A stretch of DNA of 64,000 nt from CAWFLT01 sp963816795. Its GTDB lineage: Bacteria; Acidobacteriota; Vicinamibacteria; Vicinamibacterales; SCN-69-37. The position numbers and the translations under genes were made by a program. Location: NCBI GenBank assembly GCA_963816795.1, contig CAWFLT010000017.1, positions 186,001 to 250,000 of the forward strand, written 5' to 3'. The notes under the pieces are model-generated. The model ran no database searches, had not been told where the DNA came from, and saw nothing but the letters and a program-made list of their open reading frames with translations. Positions 8,523-16,751 of the stretch are shown here, piece after piece. Each line of letters opens with the position of its first letter. Positions within the stretch are counted from its first letter, which is position 1.

Positions 8523-9584
8523 TCAGATCTGACCGGCGATCGCGTCGGCCATGGCGGCGGTGCCGATCGGGGTGTCGCCGGCGGCAGCGATGTCTTTCGT
8601 CCGCAGTCCTGACGCCAGCGTGCGTTCGATCGCGGCGATGATCGCCGCGCCTTCTTCCTTCAAGCCGAGGCCGTCCGACAAGAGCATCGCCGCAGACGCA
8701 ATGGCGCCGATCGGATTCGCGATATCGCGGCCGGCCAGATCCGGCGCCGACCCGTGCACAGGCTCGAAGAGGCCGGTGCCCTCGCCGAGACTGGCGGATG
8801 GCAGCAGCCCAAGCGACCCGCAGACCGCGCCCGCTTCATCCGACAGAATGTCGCCAAACATGTTTTCGGTGAGCAGGACGTCGAACGACGCCGGGGCGAG
8901 CGCGAGTTTCATCGCCGCCGTGTCGACCAGCTCGTGGGTCAGAGTCACACCAGGAAAGTCGCGCGCGGTTTCGGTGACGACAGTCCGCCAGAGCCGCGAC
9001 ACCTCGAGCACGTTGGCCTTGTCGACCGAGACGAGGCGGCCGCGCCGCGATCCCGCGAGCTTGAACGCCACCCGCGCGACCCGCGCGATTTCGTCGCGCG
9101 AATACCGCAACGTGTTCACCGCCGCCTGGCCGTCTGCGTCGATGCCACGCGGTTCGCCGTAATAGAGGCCACCAGTCAGCTCGCGAACGACCACCAGGTC
9201 GGTGCCCTTGAGCACCTCTGGCTTGAGCGGTCCTGCGTTCTCGAGGCCGGGCCACGAACGGGCTGGCCGCAGATTGGCGAAGACTCCCAGTTCCCGGCGA
9301 ATGGCCAGCAGCGCCGACTCCGGCCGCGCTGACGGCGGCCGATCGTCGAACGCCGGATCACCGACGGCGCCGAGCAGAATCGCATCGGCGCTTTCGGCGG
9401 CCCTCAGCGTGTCCTCGGGAAGAGCCGGCTGCCCCGCATGTAACGCGCGGCCGCCAATCAAGTGGGTGTGAAACGTCCAGGTGTGCCCGAAGCGCTCGCC
9501 GATCGAAGTCAGGACCCGGACCGCCGCTGCCACGACGTCCGGGCCAATGCCGTCTCCCGGCAGCAGGACGATGCCTGCCTTCAC
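8523..9584 (-). CDS. leuB: 3-isopropylmalate dehydrogenase
   Basis: 353 residues from GTG 9584, whose GTGA overlaps the leuA stop by four bases; a longer ATG start would run deep into leuA. It oxidises and decarboxylates 3-isopropylmalate using NAD+. Visible signatures are LLPGDGIGPDV at the N-terminus, RELTGGLYYGEPRG, DKANVLEVSRLW with the catalytic Lys, LTENMFGDILSDEA with the metal-binding Asp residues, and EPVHGSAPDLAGRDIANPIG. Translationally coupled to leuA. Confidence 0.96.
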   Translation of the reverse strand: MKAGIVLLPGDGIGPDVVAAAVRVLTSIGERFGHTWTFHTHLIGGRALHAGQPALPEDTLRAAESADAILLGAVGDPAFDDRPPSARPESALLAIRRELGVFANLRPARSWPGLENAGPLKPEVLKGTDLVVVRELTGGLYYGEPRGIDADGQAAVNTLRYSRDEIARVARVAFKLAGSRRGRLVSVDKANVLEVSRLWRTVVTETARDFPGVTLTHELVDTAAMKLALAPASFDVLLTENMFGDILSDEAGAVCGSLGLLPSASLGEGTGLFEPVHGSAPDLAGRDIANPIGAIASAAMLLSDGLGLKEEGAAIIAAIERTLASGLRTKDIAAAGDTPIGTAAMADAIAGQI

Positions 9585-10798
9585 ACGCCGAATCCGTAAC
9601 CGGCTTCGCTTGTGGCAGTGTCTCCAAGCTGACGGACGACGGCAATTCCGCACACGTCCGACGCGATGACGAGCAGTTCGTCGTCGGACACAAATTTCTT
9701 CACGTCGGCGAGCGCGATCATTCGCCGGTACACTTCATCGAGATCTTCGCGCGACAGTTTCAAGCCGAGCTGCTCGCAGCATTTCTGCACGGCGTGCCGT
9801 CCGGAGTGCCGGCCGAGCACCAGCGTCGTCTTGGGCACGCCGACGTCCTCAGGCCGCATGATCTCGTAGGTCCGCCGGTCCTTGAGCATCCCGTCCTGGT
9901 GGATGCCGGCTTCGTGCGCGAAGGCGTTGCGGCCGACGATCGCCTTGTTCGCCTGCACCCGTTCGCCCGTCAGTTCCGACAGCAGTTGACTCGATGGATA
10001 CAGCTCCCGGGTGGCGATTCCCGTCTCGACCGGCAACCGGTCAGGACGCACGCGGGTCGCCATGACGATCTCCTCGAGGGAGGCGTTGCCGGCGCGCTCG
10101 CCGATTCCGTTGATCGTGCATTCGACCTGCCGGGCGCCCGCGCCGATTGCCGCGAGCGTGTTGGCGACGGCGAGGCCGAGGTCGTCGTGGCAATGGGCAC
10201 TGAAGATCGCCCGGTCGGCGTTGGGTACCCGCTGGATGATCGCCTGGAAGAAGCCGGCGATCTCGTCAGGCGTCGAGTATCCGACGGTGTCGGGCAGGTT
10301 GATCGTGGTCGCGCCGGCATCGATGACGGCCTCGACCACGCGACACAGGAAATCCAGGTCGCTGCGGGTGGCGTCTTCGGCCGAGAACTCGACGTCGTCG
10401 GTGTAGCCGCGCGCGCGCACGACGGCATCGACGGCCGATCGCAGGCAGGTTTCTCGCGTCATCCGGAGTTTTGCCGCCAGGTGCAAGTCCGACGTCGCGA
10501 TGAACGTGTGAATGCGGCTCCGGGTGGCCGGTGCCAGCGCCTCGCCGGCGCGGTCGATGTCTGCCGGAGCACAGCGCGCCAGCGCCGCGACAACCGTGTG
10601 CTGCACGGCTCGGGCGACCTGGCGGACGGCCTCGGCATCCGCATCGGACGCGATCGGGAACCCGGCCTCGATGATGTCGACGCCAAGGGTTTCGAGTTGA
10701 CGGGCCAGTCGGACCTTGTCGTCCACTCGCAGGGAAAAGCCCGGCGCCTGCTCGCCGTCGCGCAGCGTCGTGTCGAAGATGACCAGGCGATCGGCCAT
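9581..10798 (-). CDS. leuA: 2-isopropylmalate synthase, short form without regulatory domain
   Basis: 405 residues from ATG 10798 (MADRLVIFDTT). It condenses acetyl-CoA with 2-oxoisovalerate, the first leucine-specific step. TIM-barrel signatures: LRDGEQAPGFS with metal Asp, SAHCHDDLGLAVAN with the metal His pair, GIGERAGNASLEE, and HEAGIHQDG. It stops soon after the catalytic and linker region (KKFVSDDELL); the C-terminal LeuA dimerisation and leucine-binding domain of the 500-residue enzymes is absent. Closely related homocitrate and citramalate synthases share this architecture; the leuB overlap and nearby leuCD favour leucine synthesis. Divergent from the LysR gene. Confidence 0.87.
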   Translation of the reverse strand: MADRLVIFDTTLRDGEQAPGFSLRVDDKVRLARQLETLGVDIIEAGFPIASDADAEAVRQVARAVQHTVVAALARCAPADIDRAGEALAPATRSRIHTFIATSDLHLAAKLRMTRETCLRSAVDAVVRARGYTDDVEFSAEDATRSDLDFLCRVVEAVIDAGATTINLPDTVGYSTPDEIAGFFQAIIQRVPNADRAIFSAHCHDDLGLAVANTLAAIGAGARQVECTINGIGERAGNASLEEIVMATRVRPDRLPVETGIATRELYPSSQLLSELTGERVQANKAIVGRNAFAHEAGIHQDGMLKDRRTYEIMRPEDVGVPKTTLVLGRHSGRHAVQKCCEQLGLKLSREDLDEVYRRMIALADVKKFVSDDELLVIASDVCGIAVVRQLGDTATSEAGYGFGV

Positions 10799-10980
10799 AG
10801 GACGGCCAGTCTGGCTGGCGGACCCGATCAAAGTCAAGGTTATGTTTCTTAGCGTACTAGTCGCAAAACTTATTGACCTGCCCGGAGGGCTCGGAGCAGA
10901 ATTCTCAACAGGCGCCGCCGCGATTCGCCGAACTTACTTTTCCAGTTTGGTTATTTATGATGTCCGGGGCGCGGGTGCCT
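10799..10980. promoter_or_regulatory. Divergent leuA / lysR control region
   Basis: 182 bp between the start codons of leuA and a LysR-type gene. It is visibly more AT-rich (for example around 10840-10880) than the flanking genes, as expected for back-to-back promoters. A near-palindrome centred on ACTAGT sits near 10855. I see no convincing -35/-10 pair, so exact sites are not assigned. LysR regulators usually bind such divergent regions. Confidence 0.45.
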
Positions 10981-11862
10981 ATGACCTTTGAAGATCTGCG
11001 CGTGTTTGCCATGGTCGCCGCCGAGCGGAGCTTCTCCCGCGCGGCGAGAAAGCTGCGCCGGACGCAACCGGCGGTGAGCCAGGCAATCCGCCGGCTCGAG
11101 GATGGCACCGGCGAGCAGCTCATCGATCGCTCCTCACGCGACGGCACGCTGACCGACGCGGGGGAAGTGTTGCTCGAGTACGCCAACCGGCTCCTCCGGC
11201 TCGTCGACGAGGCGGCCGGCGCGGTCGCCGACTTGCGGGACATCAAGAAAGGGCGCGTCCTCGTCGGCGCGAATGAAGCCGGCGTGCATTCGGTGCTGCC
11301 GCTCATCGCGACGTTCCAGCAGGATCACCCAGGTATCCTCGTTGAGGTCCGGCGCATCCCGTCGCGTCAAATGGCGCAGGAAGTCCTGCTCCGCACGGTG
11401 GACTTCGGCGTGCTGACGTTCAATCCGCCCGAGAAGGAATTGCTGTCGCTGCTGCTCGGCACCGACGAGCTCGTCCTGCTGGTCAAACCGGATCATCCGC
11501 TGGCGGGCCGCAAGCAGGTGACGATGGAGGAAGTGGGACGCCAGACGATCGTCGCGCACAACGATCCGTCGCCGGCGCGCGACCGGGTGCTGCGGCTTTA
11601 CGAACAGCGGCACGCGCCGCTGAACATCCGGATTTCGCTGCCGAGCCTCGACGGCATCAAGCGCGCCGTCGAAACCGGCCTCGGCGTGGCGCTGCTGCCG
11701 CGCCGCTGCGCCCTCGGCGAGATCGCACGCGGCCAGCTCGCGGAAGTCCGCGTCCCCGAACTGCGGTCGCCGCGTCAATTGCGCTTCGTGTACCGCCGCG
11801 ACGGTGATCTCTCACATGCCGCGCAGGCCTTTCTCGATGTCGCTCGGCGGACAGTCAAGTAA
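10981..11862 (+). CDS. LysR-type transcriptional regulator
   Basis: 293 residues from ATG 10981 (MTFEDLRVFAMVAAERSFSR); an upstream in-frame start would add an unconserved 36-residue leader. The N-terminal winged helix-turn-helix is typical (SFSRAARKLRRTQPAVSQAI, then RRLED). The effector domain follows from residue about 90 (KGRVLVGANEAG) to the end (GLGVALLPRRC). It is divergent from leuA-leuB and convergent with leuD-leuC, so a role in branched-chain amino-acid control is plausible but not proven. The stop is followed by a long inverted repeat shared with leuD. Confidence 0.9.
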   Translation: MTFEDLRVFAMVAAERSFSRAARKLRRTQPAVSQAIRRLEDGTGEQLIDRSSRDGTLTDAGEVLLEYANRLLRLVDEAAGAVADLRDIKKGRVLVGANEAGVHSVLPLIATFQQDHPGILVEVRRIPSRQMAQEVLLRTVDFGVLTFNPPEKELLSLLLGTDELVLLVKPDHPLAGRKQVTMEEVGRQTIVAHNDPSPARDRVLRLYEQRHAPLNIRISLPSLDGIKRAVETGLGVALLPRRCALGEIARGQLAEVRVPELRSPRQLRFVYRRDGDLSHAAQAFLDVARRTVK

Positions 11863-11868
11863 GTTCTT

Positions 11869-11992
11869 CGCGACATAACACGGAGCACACGGGGGAGCCA
11901 CGGAGAACGCGGGAAGAACAGCTGATCACAAGGGTTCAACCCTTATGGCTCCGTGCGCTCCGTGCCTCTCCGTATCTCCGTGTTATGTCGCG
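11869..11992. repeat. Palindromic word array between lysR and leuD (terminator-like)
   Basis: The outer arms 11869-11885 and 11976-11992 are perfectly complementary over 17 bp (CGCGACATAACACGGAG). Inside, each arm continues with imperfect tandem CACGGAG-type words (left) and CTCCGTG-type words (right). The right arm includes the last codons and stop of leuD. Convergent genes on both sides suggest a two-way terminator, though without T tracts. Confidence 0.75.
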
Positions 11993-12603
11993 ATGGTCTT
12001 GTCTGTAAACCGATACGGCAGCCGCGCTTCGACGCGCTCGACCTCTTCGTAATTGTCGAGCAGCAGCCCCGTCGCGTCCCATTCGCCCGTGATGAGCGCG
12101 TGCCGGATCGTCGCCGGCAGCGAGACCGCGTACGTGCGATCGCCTGCCGAGAGCTGTTGCCGCTCGATATCGAGCGTGAACGCGAGCGCCGGCGAGTCGG
12201 TCGATCGCGCCATGATCTCGGCGACGTCCTCGCGGCTGGCGGTCACACAGGGCAGGCCAATCGCGGTCGAGTTGCCCAGGAAGATCTCGCCGAACGATTC
12301 GCCGACGAGAGCACCGAAGCCGCGGCGGCGCAGCGCCTGCGGCGCATGCTCCCGCGACGAGCCGCAGCCGAAATTCGCGTTGACGATCAGCAGGCGCGCA
12401 TCGCGTCGGACCGGGTCGTCGAACGGGTGCTGGGCGCCGCGGATTGCCGCTTCGCGGCGATCGTCTTCGAAGACGTGTTCGTCCAGACCATCGAAGGTGA
12501 TGGCTTTCAGAAACCGCGCCGGGATGATGCGATCCGTGTCGATATCGTCGCCGCGCAGGACGAGCGCCGGGCCGGAGACGGCGGTCATGCGCGATGCGCT
12601 CAC
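11983..12603 (-). CDS. leuD: 3-isopropylmalate dehydratase small subunit
   Basis: 206 residues. The swivelling small subunit of isopropylmalate isomerase. Family motifs: DIDTDRIIPARFLK near the start, and NFGCGSSREHAPQAL with the substrate-contact loop, followed by GESFGEIFLGNS. The start is probably GTG 12603, which overlaps the leuC stop as GTGA; an ATG five codons in (12588) is an alternative. The last codons and stop lie inside the outer arm of the intergenic inverted repeat. Confidence 0.95.
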   Translation of the reverse strand: MSASRMTAVSGPALVLRGDDIDTDRIIPARFLKAITFDGLDEHVFEDDRREAAIRGAQHPFDDPVRRDARLLIVNANFGCGSSREHAPQALRRRGFGALVGESFGEIFLGNSTAIGLPCVTASREDVAEIMARSTDSPALAFTLDIERQQLSAGDRTYAVSLPATIRHALITGEWDATGLLLDNYEEVERVEARLPYRFTDKTIAT

Positions 12604-14008
12604 GCCGGCACCGCCAGTGTCCGCACGTCAACCACTTCGCCCGCAATCGCCGCGGCCGCAACCATCGCCGGGCTCATCAGCAGTGTTCTTCCTGTCGGGC
12701 TCCCCTGACGGCCTTTGAAGTTGCGGTTGGACGACGACGCGCAAATCTCGCGGCCGTCGAGGCGATCGGGGTTCATGGCCAGGCACATCGAGCAGCCGGC
12801 GTCCCGCCATTCGAAGCCGGCCGCCCGAAACGTGTGGTCGAGCCCCTCGCGTTCGGCCGCGGCACGGACGGCCTGCGATCCGGGCACCACCAGCGCCCGG
12901 ACGTGCGGCGCGACGTGATGGCCTTCGGCGACCCGGGCGGCCTCGCGCAGGTCCGACAACCGCGAGTTGGTGCACGACCCGATGAAGGCGACGTCGATGC
13001 GCGTCCCGGCGATCGGCTGGCCGCCGTTGAATCCCATGAAGTCGAGCGCCTCGGTGACGCTCGGCCGTTCTGCCGGCGCGAGATCGCCGGGCCGTGGCAA
13101 CCGAGCGTCCACGGCGACCGATTGACCGGGGTTGATGCCCCAGGTCACCGTCGGCGCGATCCCGGCGGCGTCGATCCGGACCTCATCGTCCCATCGTGCG
13201 TCGGGATCGGAGGCTAATGTCTGCCACCAGGCGCGCGCGCGATCGAAGGCCTCGCCCTGCGGAGCGAAACGGCGGCCGCGCACGAACTCGGCGGTCGTCT
13301 CGTCGGGATTGACGTAGCCGATGCGCGCGCCGCCCTCGATGGACATGTTGCAGATCGTCATCCGCTCGTCCATCGACAGCCGTGAAATCGCGTCACCCGC
13401 GTACTCGTAGGCGTACCCGTTGCCGCCGTTCATGCCGAGGCGGCCGATGATCGTCAGGATGATGTCTTTGGCGTACACCCCGGCGCGAGCCGGCCGTGCA
13501 CGTCGATGCGGCGCACTTTCAACGGCGACATCGCCAGCGTCTGCGACGCCAGCACGTCGCGCACTTGCGAGGTGCCGATGCCGAACGCGAGCGCGCCAAA
13601 CGCGCCGTGGGTCGACGTGTGGCTGTCACCGCAGCAGATCGTCATCCCCGGCTGCGTCAGGCCCAACTCGGGGCCGATCACGTGCACGATGCCCTGGGCG
13701 CCACTCTCCAGATCGAACAACCGGATTCCATGACGCCGGCAATTCTTCTCGAGCGCCGAGGTCATGCTTTCGGCCATGAGATCGGCAAACGGCCGCGCCT
13801 GCGATCGCGTTGGCACGATGTGATCGAGCGTCGCAAATGTCCGCTCAGGGGCCCGCACGGTCCACCCTCGCGCCTGCAACTCGTCGAACGCCTGCGGACT
13901 GGTGACTTCATGCACCAGATGCAGACCGACGTAGAGCTGCGTCTGCCCGTTCGGCAGGGTCCGCACCGCGTGCTGATCCCAGACTTTCTGAAAGAGTGTT
14001 CGGCCCAT
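12600..14008 (-). CDS. leuC: 3-isopropylmalate dehydratase large subunit (frameshifted in sequence)
   Basis: Aconitase-family large subunit, about 469 residues when joined, which is the normal length. The N-terminal frame (MGRTLFQKVWDQHAV, CCGDSHTSTHGAFGALAFGI) runs to GRLAPG, then must step one base to VYAKDIILTIIGRLG. The break falls in a run of four C (13478-13481) where five would restore the frame, so it looks like a homopolymer deletion. Iron-sulfur ligands are intact: Cys in CCGDSHTSTH, and GSCTNSR plus GCSMCLAMN later. Translationally coupled to leuD. Confidence 0.93.
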
Positions 14009-14342
14009 CGGTCTCCGGTGATCGTATCAGGCCCGATCGCCGCCTGATTCGGGCATAGGGGTTGCTTATACAAGGCCCAGGGCCAAGGCACAGACAGTAG
14101 GCACCAGGCGCTGGGCACGGGCACCAGGAGGTTCTGATGGCAGATTCTGCAATGGTTCCGGCTGATCAAGTACGCAGTTTTCGCCAACAACCCGGCATTC
14201 CCGCAAGGCCTATCGATCACACGTCGCGATCGCGCCTGGCTCGGATGCAGAGCTCGAGACCAGTGAAGGTGTCGAGATGGTATTCTGCCGTCGTTCCTGA
14301 TGCTGGTGCCTGCTAGTGCCCAGTGCCTGATCCTGCCGCCTA
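14009..14342. repeat. Intergenic region with palindromic word array (GGCACCAGG words)
   Basis: 334 bp between divergent leuC and pcrA. 14069-14131 holds repeats of GGCACCAGG/GGGCAC words, and 14297-14350 holds their reverse complements (GGTGCCTG, AGTGCCCAGTGCCTG). The pcrA start codon lies inside the right arm (CTAATGCCTGATC). The middle (14135-14290) shows no recognisable gene; promoters for both flanking genes must lie here but I cannot place them. Confidence 0.6.
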
Positions 14343-16635
14343 ATGCCTGATCTCGTCGATACGCTCGCGTCGCTGAATCCGTCGCAGCAATCTGCCGTCC
14401 TGCACACCCGCGGGCCGCTCCTGATCCTGGCCGGTGCGGGGTCTGGAAAAACTCGCGTCATCACCTACCGCATCGTGCATCTCGTGACTCAGGGCCACGC
14501 ACGGCCGGACGAAGTGCTCGCGGTGACGTTCACGAACAAAGCGGCGGAGGAGATGCGGTCGCGCGTCGAGCAGCTCGTCGGCGACGACTGCCGGCAGATG
14601 TGGCTGTCCACCTTCCACGCCATGTCGGCGCGCCTGCTCCGGCGTGAGGCGCCGGCGATCGGATTGTCGCGCGACTTCGTCATCTACGACTCGTCGGATC
14701 AGCTGGCCGTCGTGAGACAGGCGATGAAGGCGTTGGACATCGACGACAAGAGCGTGCAGCCCCGCGCGGCCCTCGGGCGGATCAGCCAGGCCAAAAACCG
14801 GATGGAATCACCGGAATCGATGCGCGGAACGGGCTGGAGCCTCCGCGATCAGCAGATCGCCAGAATTTACGAGGCCTACCTGCGCACCCTCCACGACGCC
14901 GGGGCGCTCGATTTCGACGACCTGCTCCTCAAGACCGTCGAGTTGTTCGAGACCAATGAACGGGTCCGCGACCAGTACGCGCGCAAATTCAAGTACGTGA
15001 TGGTCGACGAGTATCAGGATACCAACCGGCCGCAGTACATGCTGATTCGCCGGCTCTCGGCCCTGCACCGCAACCTCTGCGTCGTCGGCGATCCCGATCA
15101 GTCGATTTATCGGTGGCGGGGCGCGGATCTGCGCAATATCCTGGACTTCGAGCGCGACTATCCGGACGCGACGATCGTGAAGCTCGAGCAGAATTACCGC
15201 TCGACGCAGATCATCCTCGACGCGGCCTCGGCAGTGATCAGCCAGAACCGGAACCGCAAGCACAAGCGGCTGTGGACCGACCAGAAGGGCGGCGAGCGCG
15301 TGCTCTACGTCCGCGCCGGCGACGAAATCGAAGAGGCCGACTACATCACCCGCCTGCTGCGCGAATCCGGCACCGGTCGCGGCGGCGATCGGACGTCAGC
15401 CGTGCTCTATCGGACCAACGCGCAGTCACGTGCCATCGAAGATGCGTTGATGCGGGAGGGCGTGCCGTACCGCATCATCGGCGGCGTCCGCTTCTACGAG
15501 CGCAAGGAAATCAAGGACTCGCTCGCCTACCTTCGCCTGCTCATCAACCCGCACGACGACGTCAGCTTTCGGCGGGTGGTGAACGTGCCGGCGCGGGGCA
15601 TCGGCAAGAGTGTGCTCGACGCGCTGGAGTCCGTCGACGTGACCGCCAACGATCACGCCGACACGCCGCTGCTGGCCGCCGGCCTGGACCCGATGCCGGC
15701 GCCGCGGTCGATGTGGGCACGGCTGGTCGTCGCCGTCGACCGGCGCGCCCTCCAGCCTCGGGCGCTGACGCCGCTGAAAGCGTTTCGCGACCTCATCGCG
15801 TCACTCGCTGAAGACGCTGCCGGCGCGAGCGTTTCCACCATTCTCAACCGCGTGCTCGAACGGTCCGGCTATCTCAAAGATCTGCGCGATGAGCGCAGCG
15901 AAGAGGCCGAAGCCCGCGTTGAAAACCTGATGGAGCTCGTCTCGGCCGCCGGGGAGTACGAGTCACGTGAGTCCGAGCCGTCGCTGGGCGGGTTCGTCGA
16001 CCGACTCTCGCTCCTGTCTGAAGCCGACGAAGAGAACGGCACGAAGGAGGCCCGCGTCTGGCTCATGAGCATGCACGCCGCGAAGGGCCTCGAGTTTCCG
16101 GTGGTCGTCGTCGCCGGGATGGAAGAGGGACTCTTTCCGCATTCCCGCTCCGCTGAGGACGAGGAGGAAGTCGAGGAAGAGCGGCGCCTCTGCTACGTCT
16201 GCCTCACACGCGCGCGTGAGACGGCTGATTCTCACCAGCGCCTCACGGCGCCGCGTGTTCGGCGAGTATCAATCGGCGCAGCCGTCCCGGTTCCTCGAGG
16301 AGATTCCGGCGGAGTTGATGGACCGGATCGAGCCGGTCGCCCAGCCACGCTGGCAGGCCAACCCCTACGAGCTGCGCAATCCGTACGGCCGCCGTTATCC
16401 GCAGCGCCAGCCGGGCCAGGACTCGCGCGCCAAGGGCGGCTACTCCTACGAAAACGAAGATCAAACCGCGAACGGCGGCGTGCGCACGGGCATGCGCGTC
16501 CGTCACAAGCAATTTGGCGTCGGCACCGTCGTCGCCGTCGAAGATCAGGGCGACGACTTCAAGGTCACCGTCAAGTTCAGCACCGCGGGCACCAAGAAGC
16601 TGATGGCGCGGTTCGCAGGGCTCGAACGGGCATAG
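14343..16635 (+). CDS. pcrA: UvrD/PcrA-type 3'-5' DNA helicase (frameshifted in sequence)
   Basis: Superfamily 1A helicase of about 764 residues when joined. Motifs in order: LNPSQQSAV (Q motif), AGAGSGKTRV (Walker A), TFTNKAAEEM (Ia), VDEYQDTN (II), GDPDQSIYRWRGA (III), NYRSTQ (IV), SMHAAKGLEF (V) and the start of motif VI, YVCLTRARE. After motif VI an extra A at about 16221 shifts the frame. The next frame restores LILTSASRRRVFGEYQ and a normal PcrA C-terminus (RVRHKQFGVGTVV). It unwinds DNA in excision repair and removes RecA or RNA polymerase. PcrA and UvrD cannot be told apart from this. Confidence 0.92.
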
Positions 16636-16691
16636 ACGGCATCACCAAAACCTTCACCGTGCAGACGTGAAGGCTTGAAGACGAACTACGC

Positions 16692-16722
16692 GCGAGTCTG
16701 CTTCGCAGGCGCCGTGACTCGC
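16692..16722. terminator. Hairpin between convergent pcrA and gyrA
   Basis: GCGAGTC (16692-16698) pairs with GACTCGC (16716-16722), with an inner CTGC-TTC-GCAG mini-stem. It lies between the two convergent stop codons. There is no T tract, so its terminator role is tentative. Confidence 0.4.
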
Positions 16723-16751
16723 AGAAGCCCTGGCGCGAGTTGAGGCCAGCC

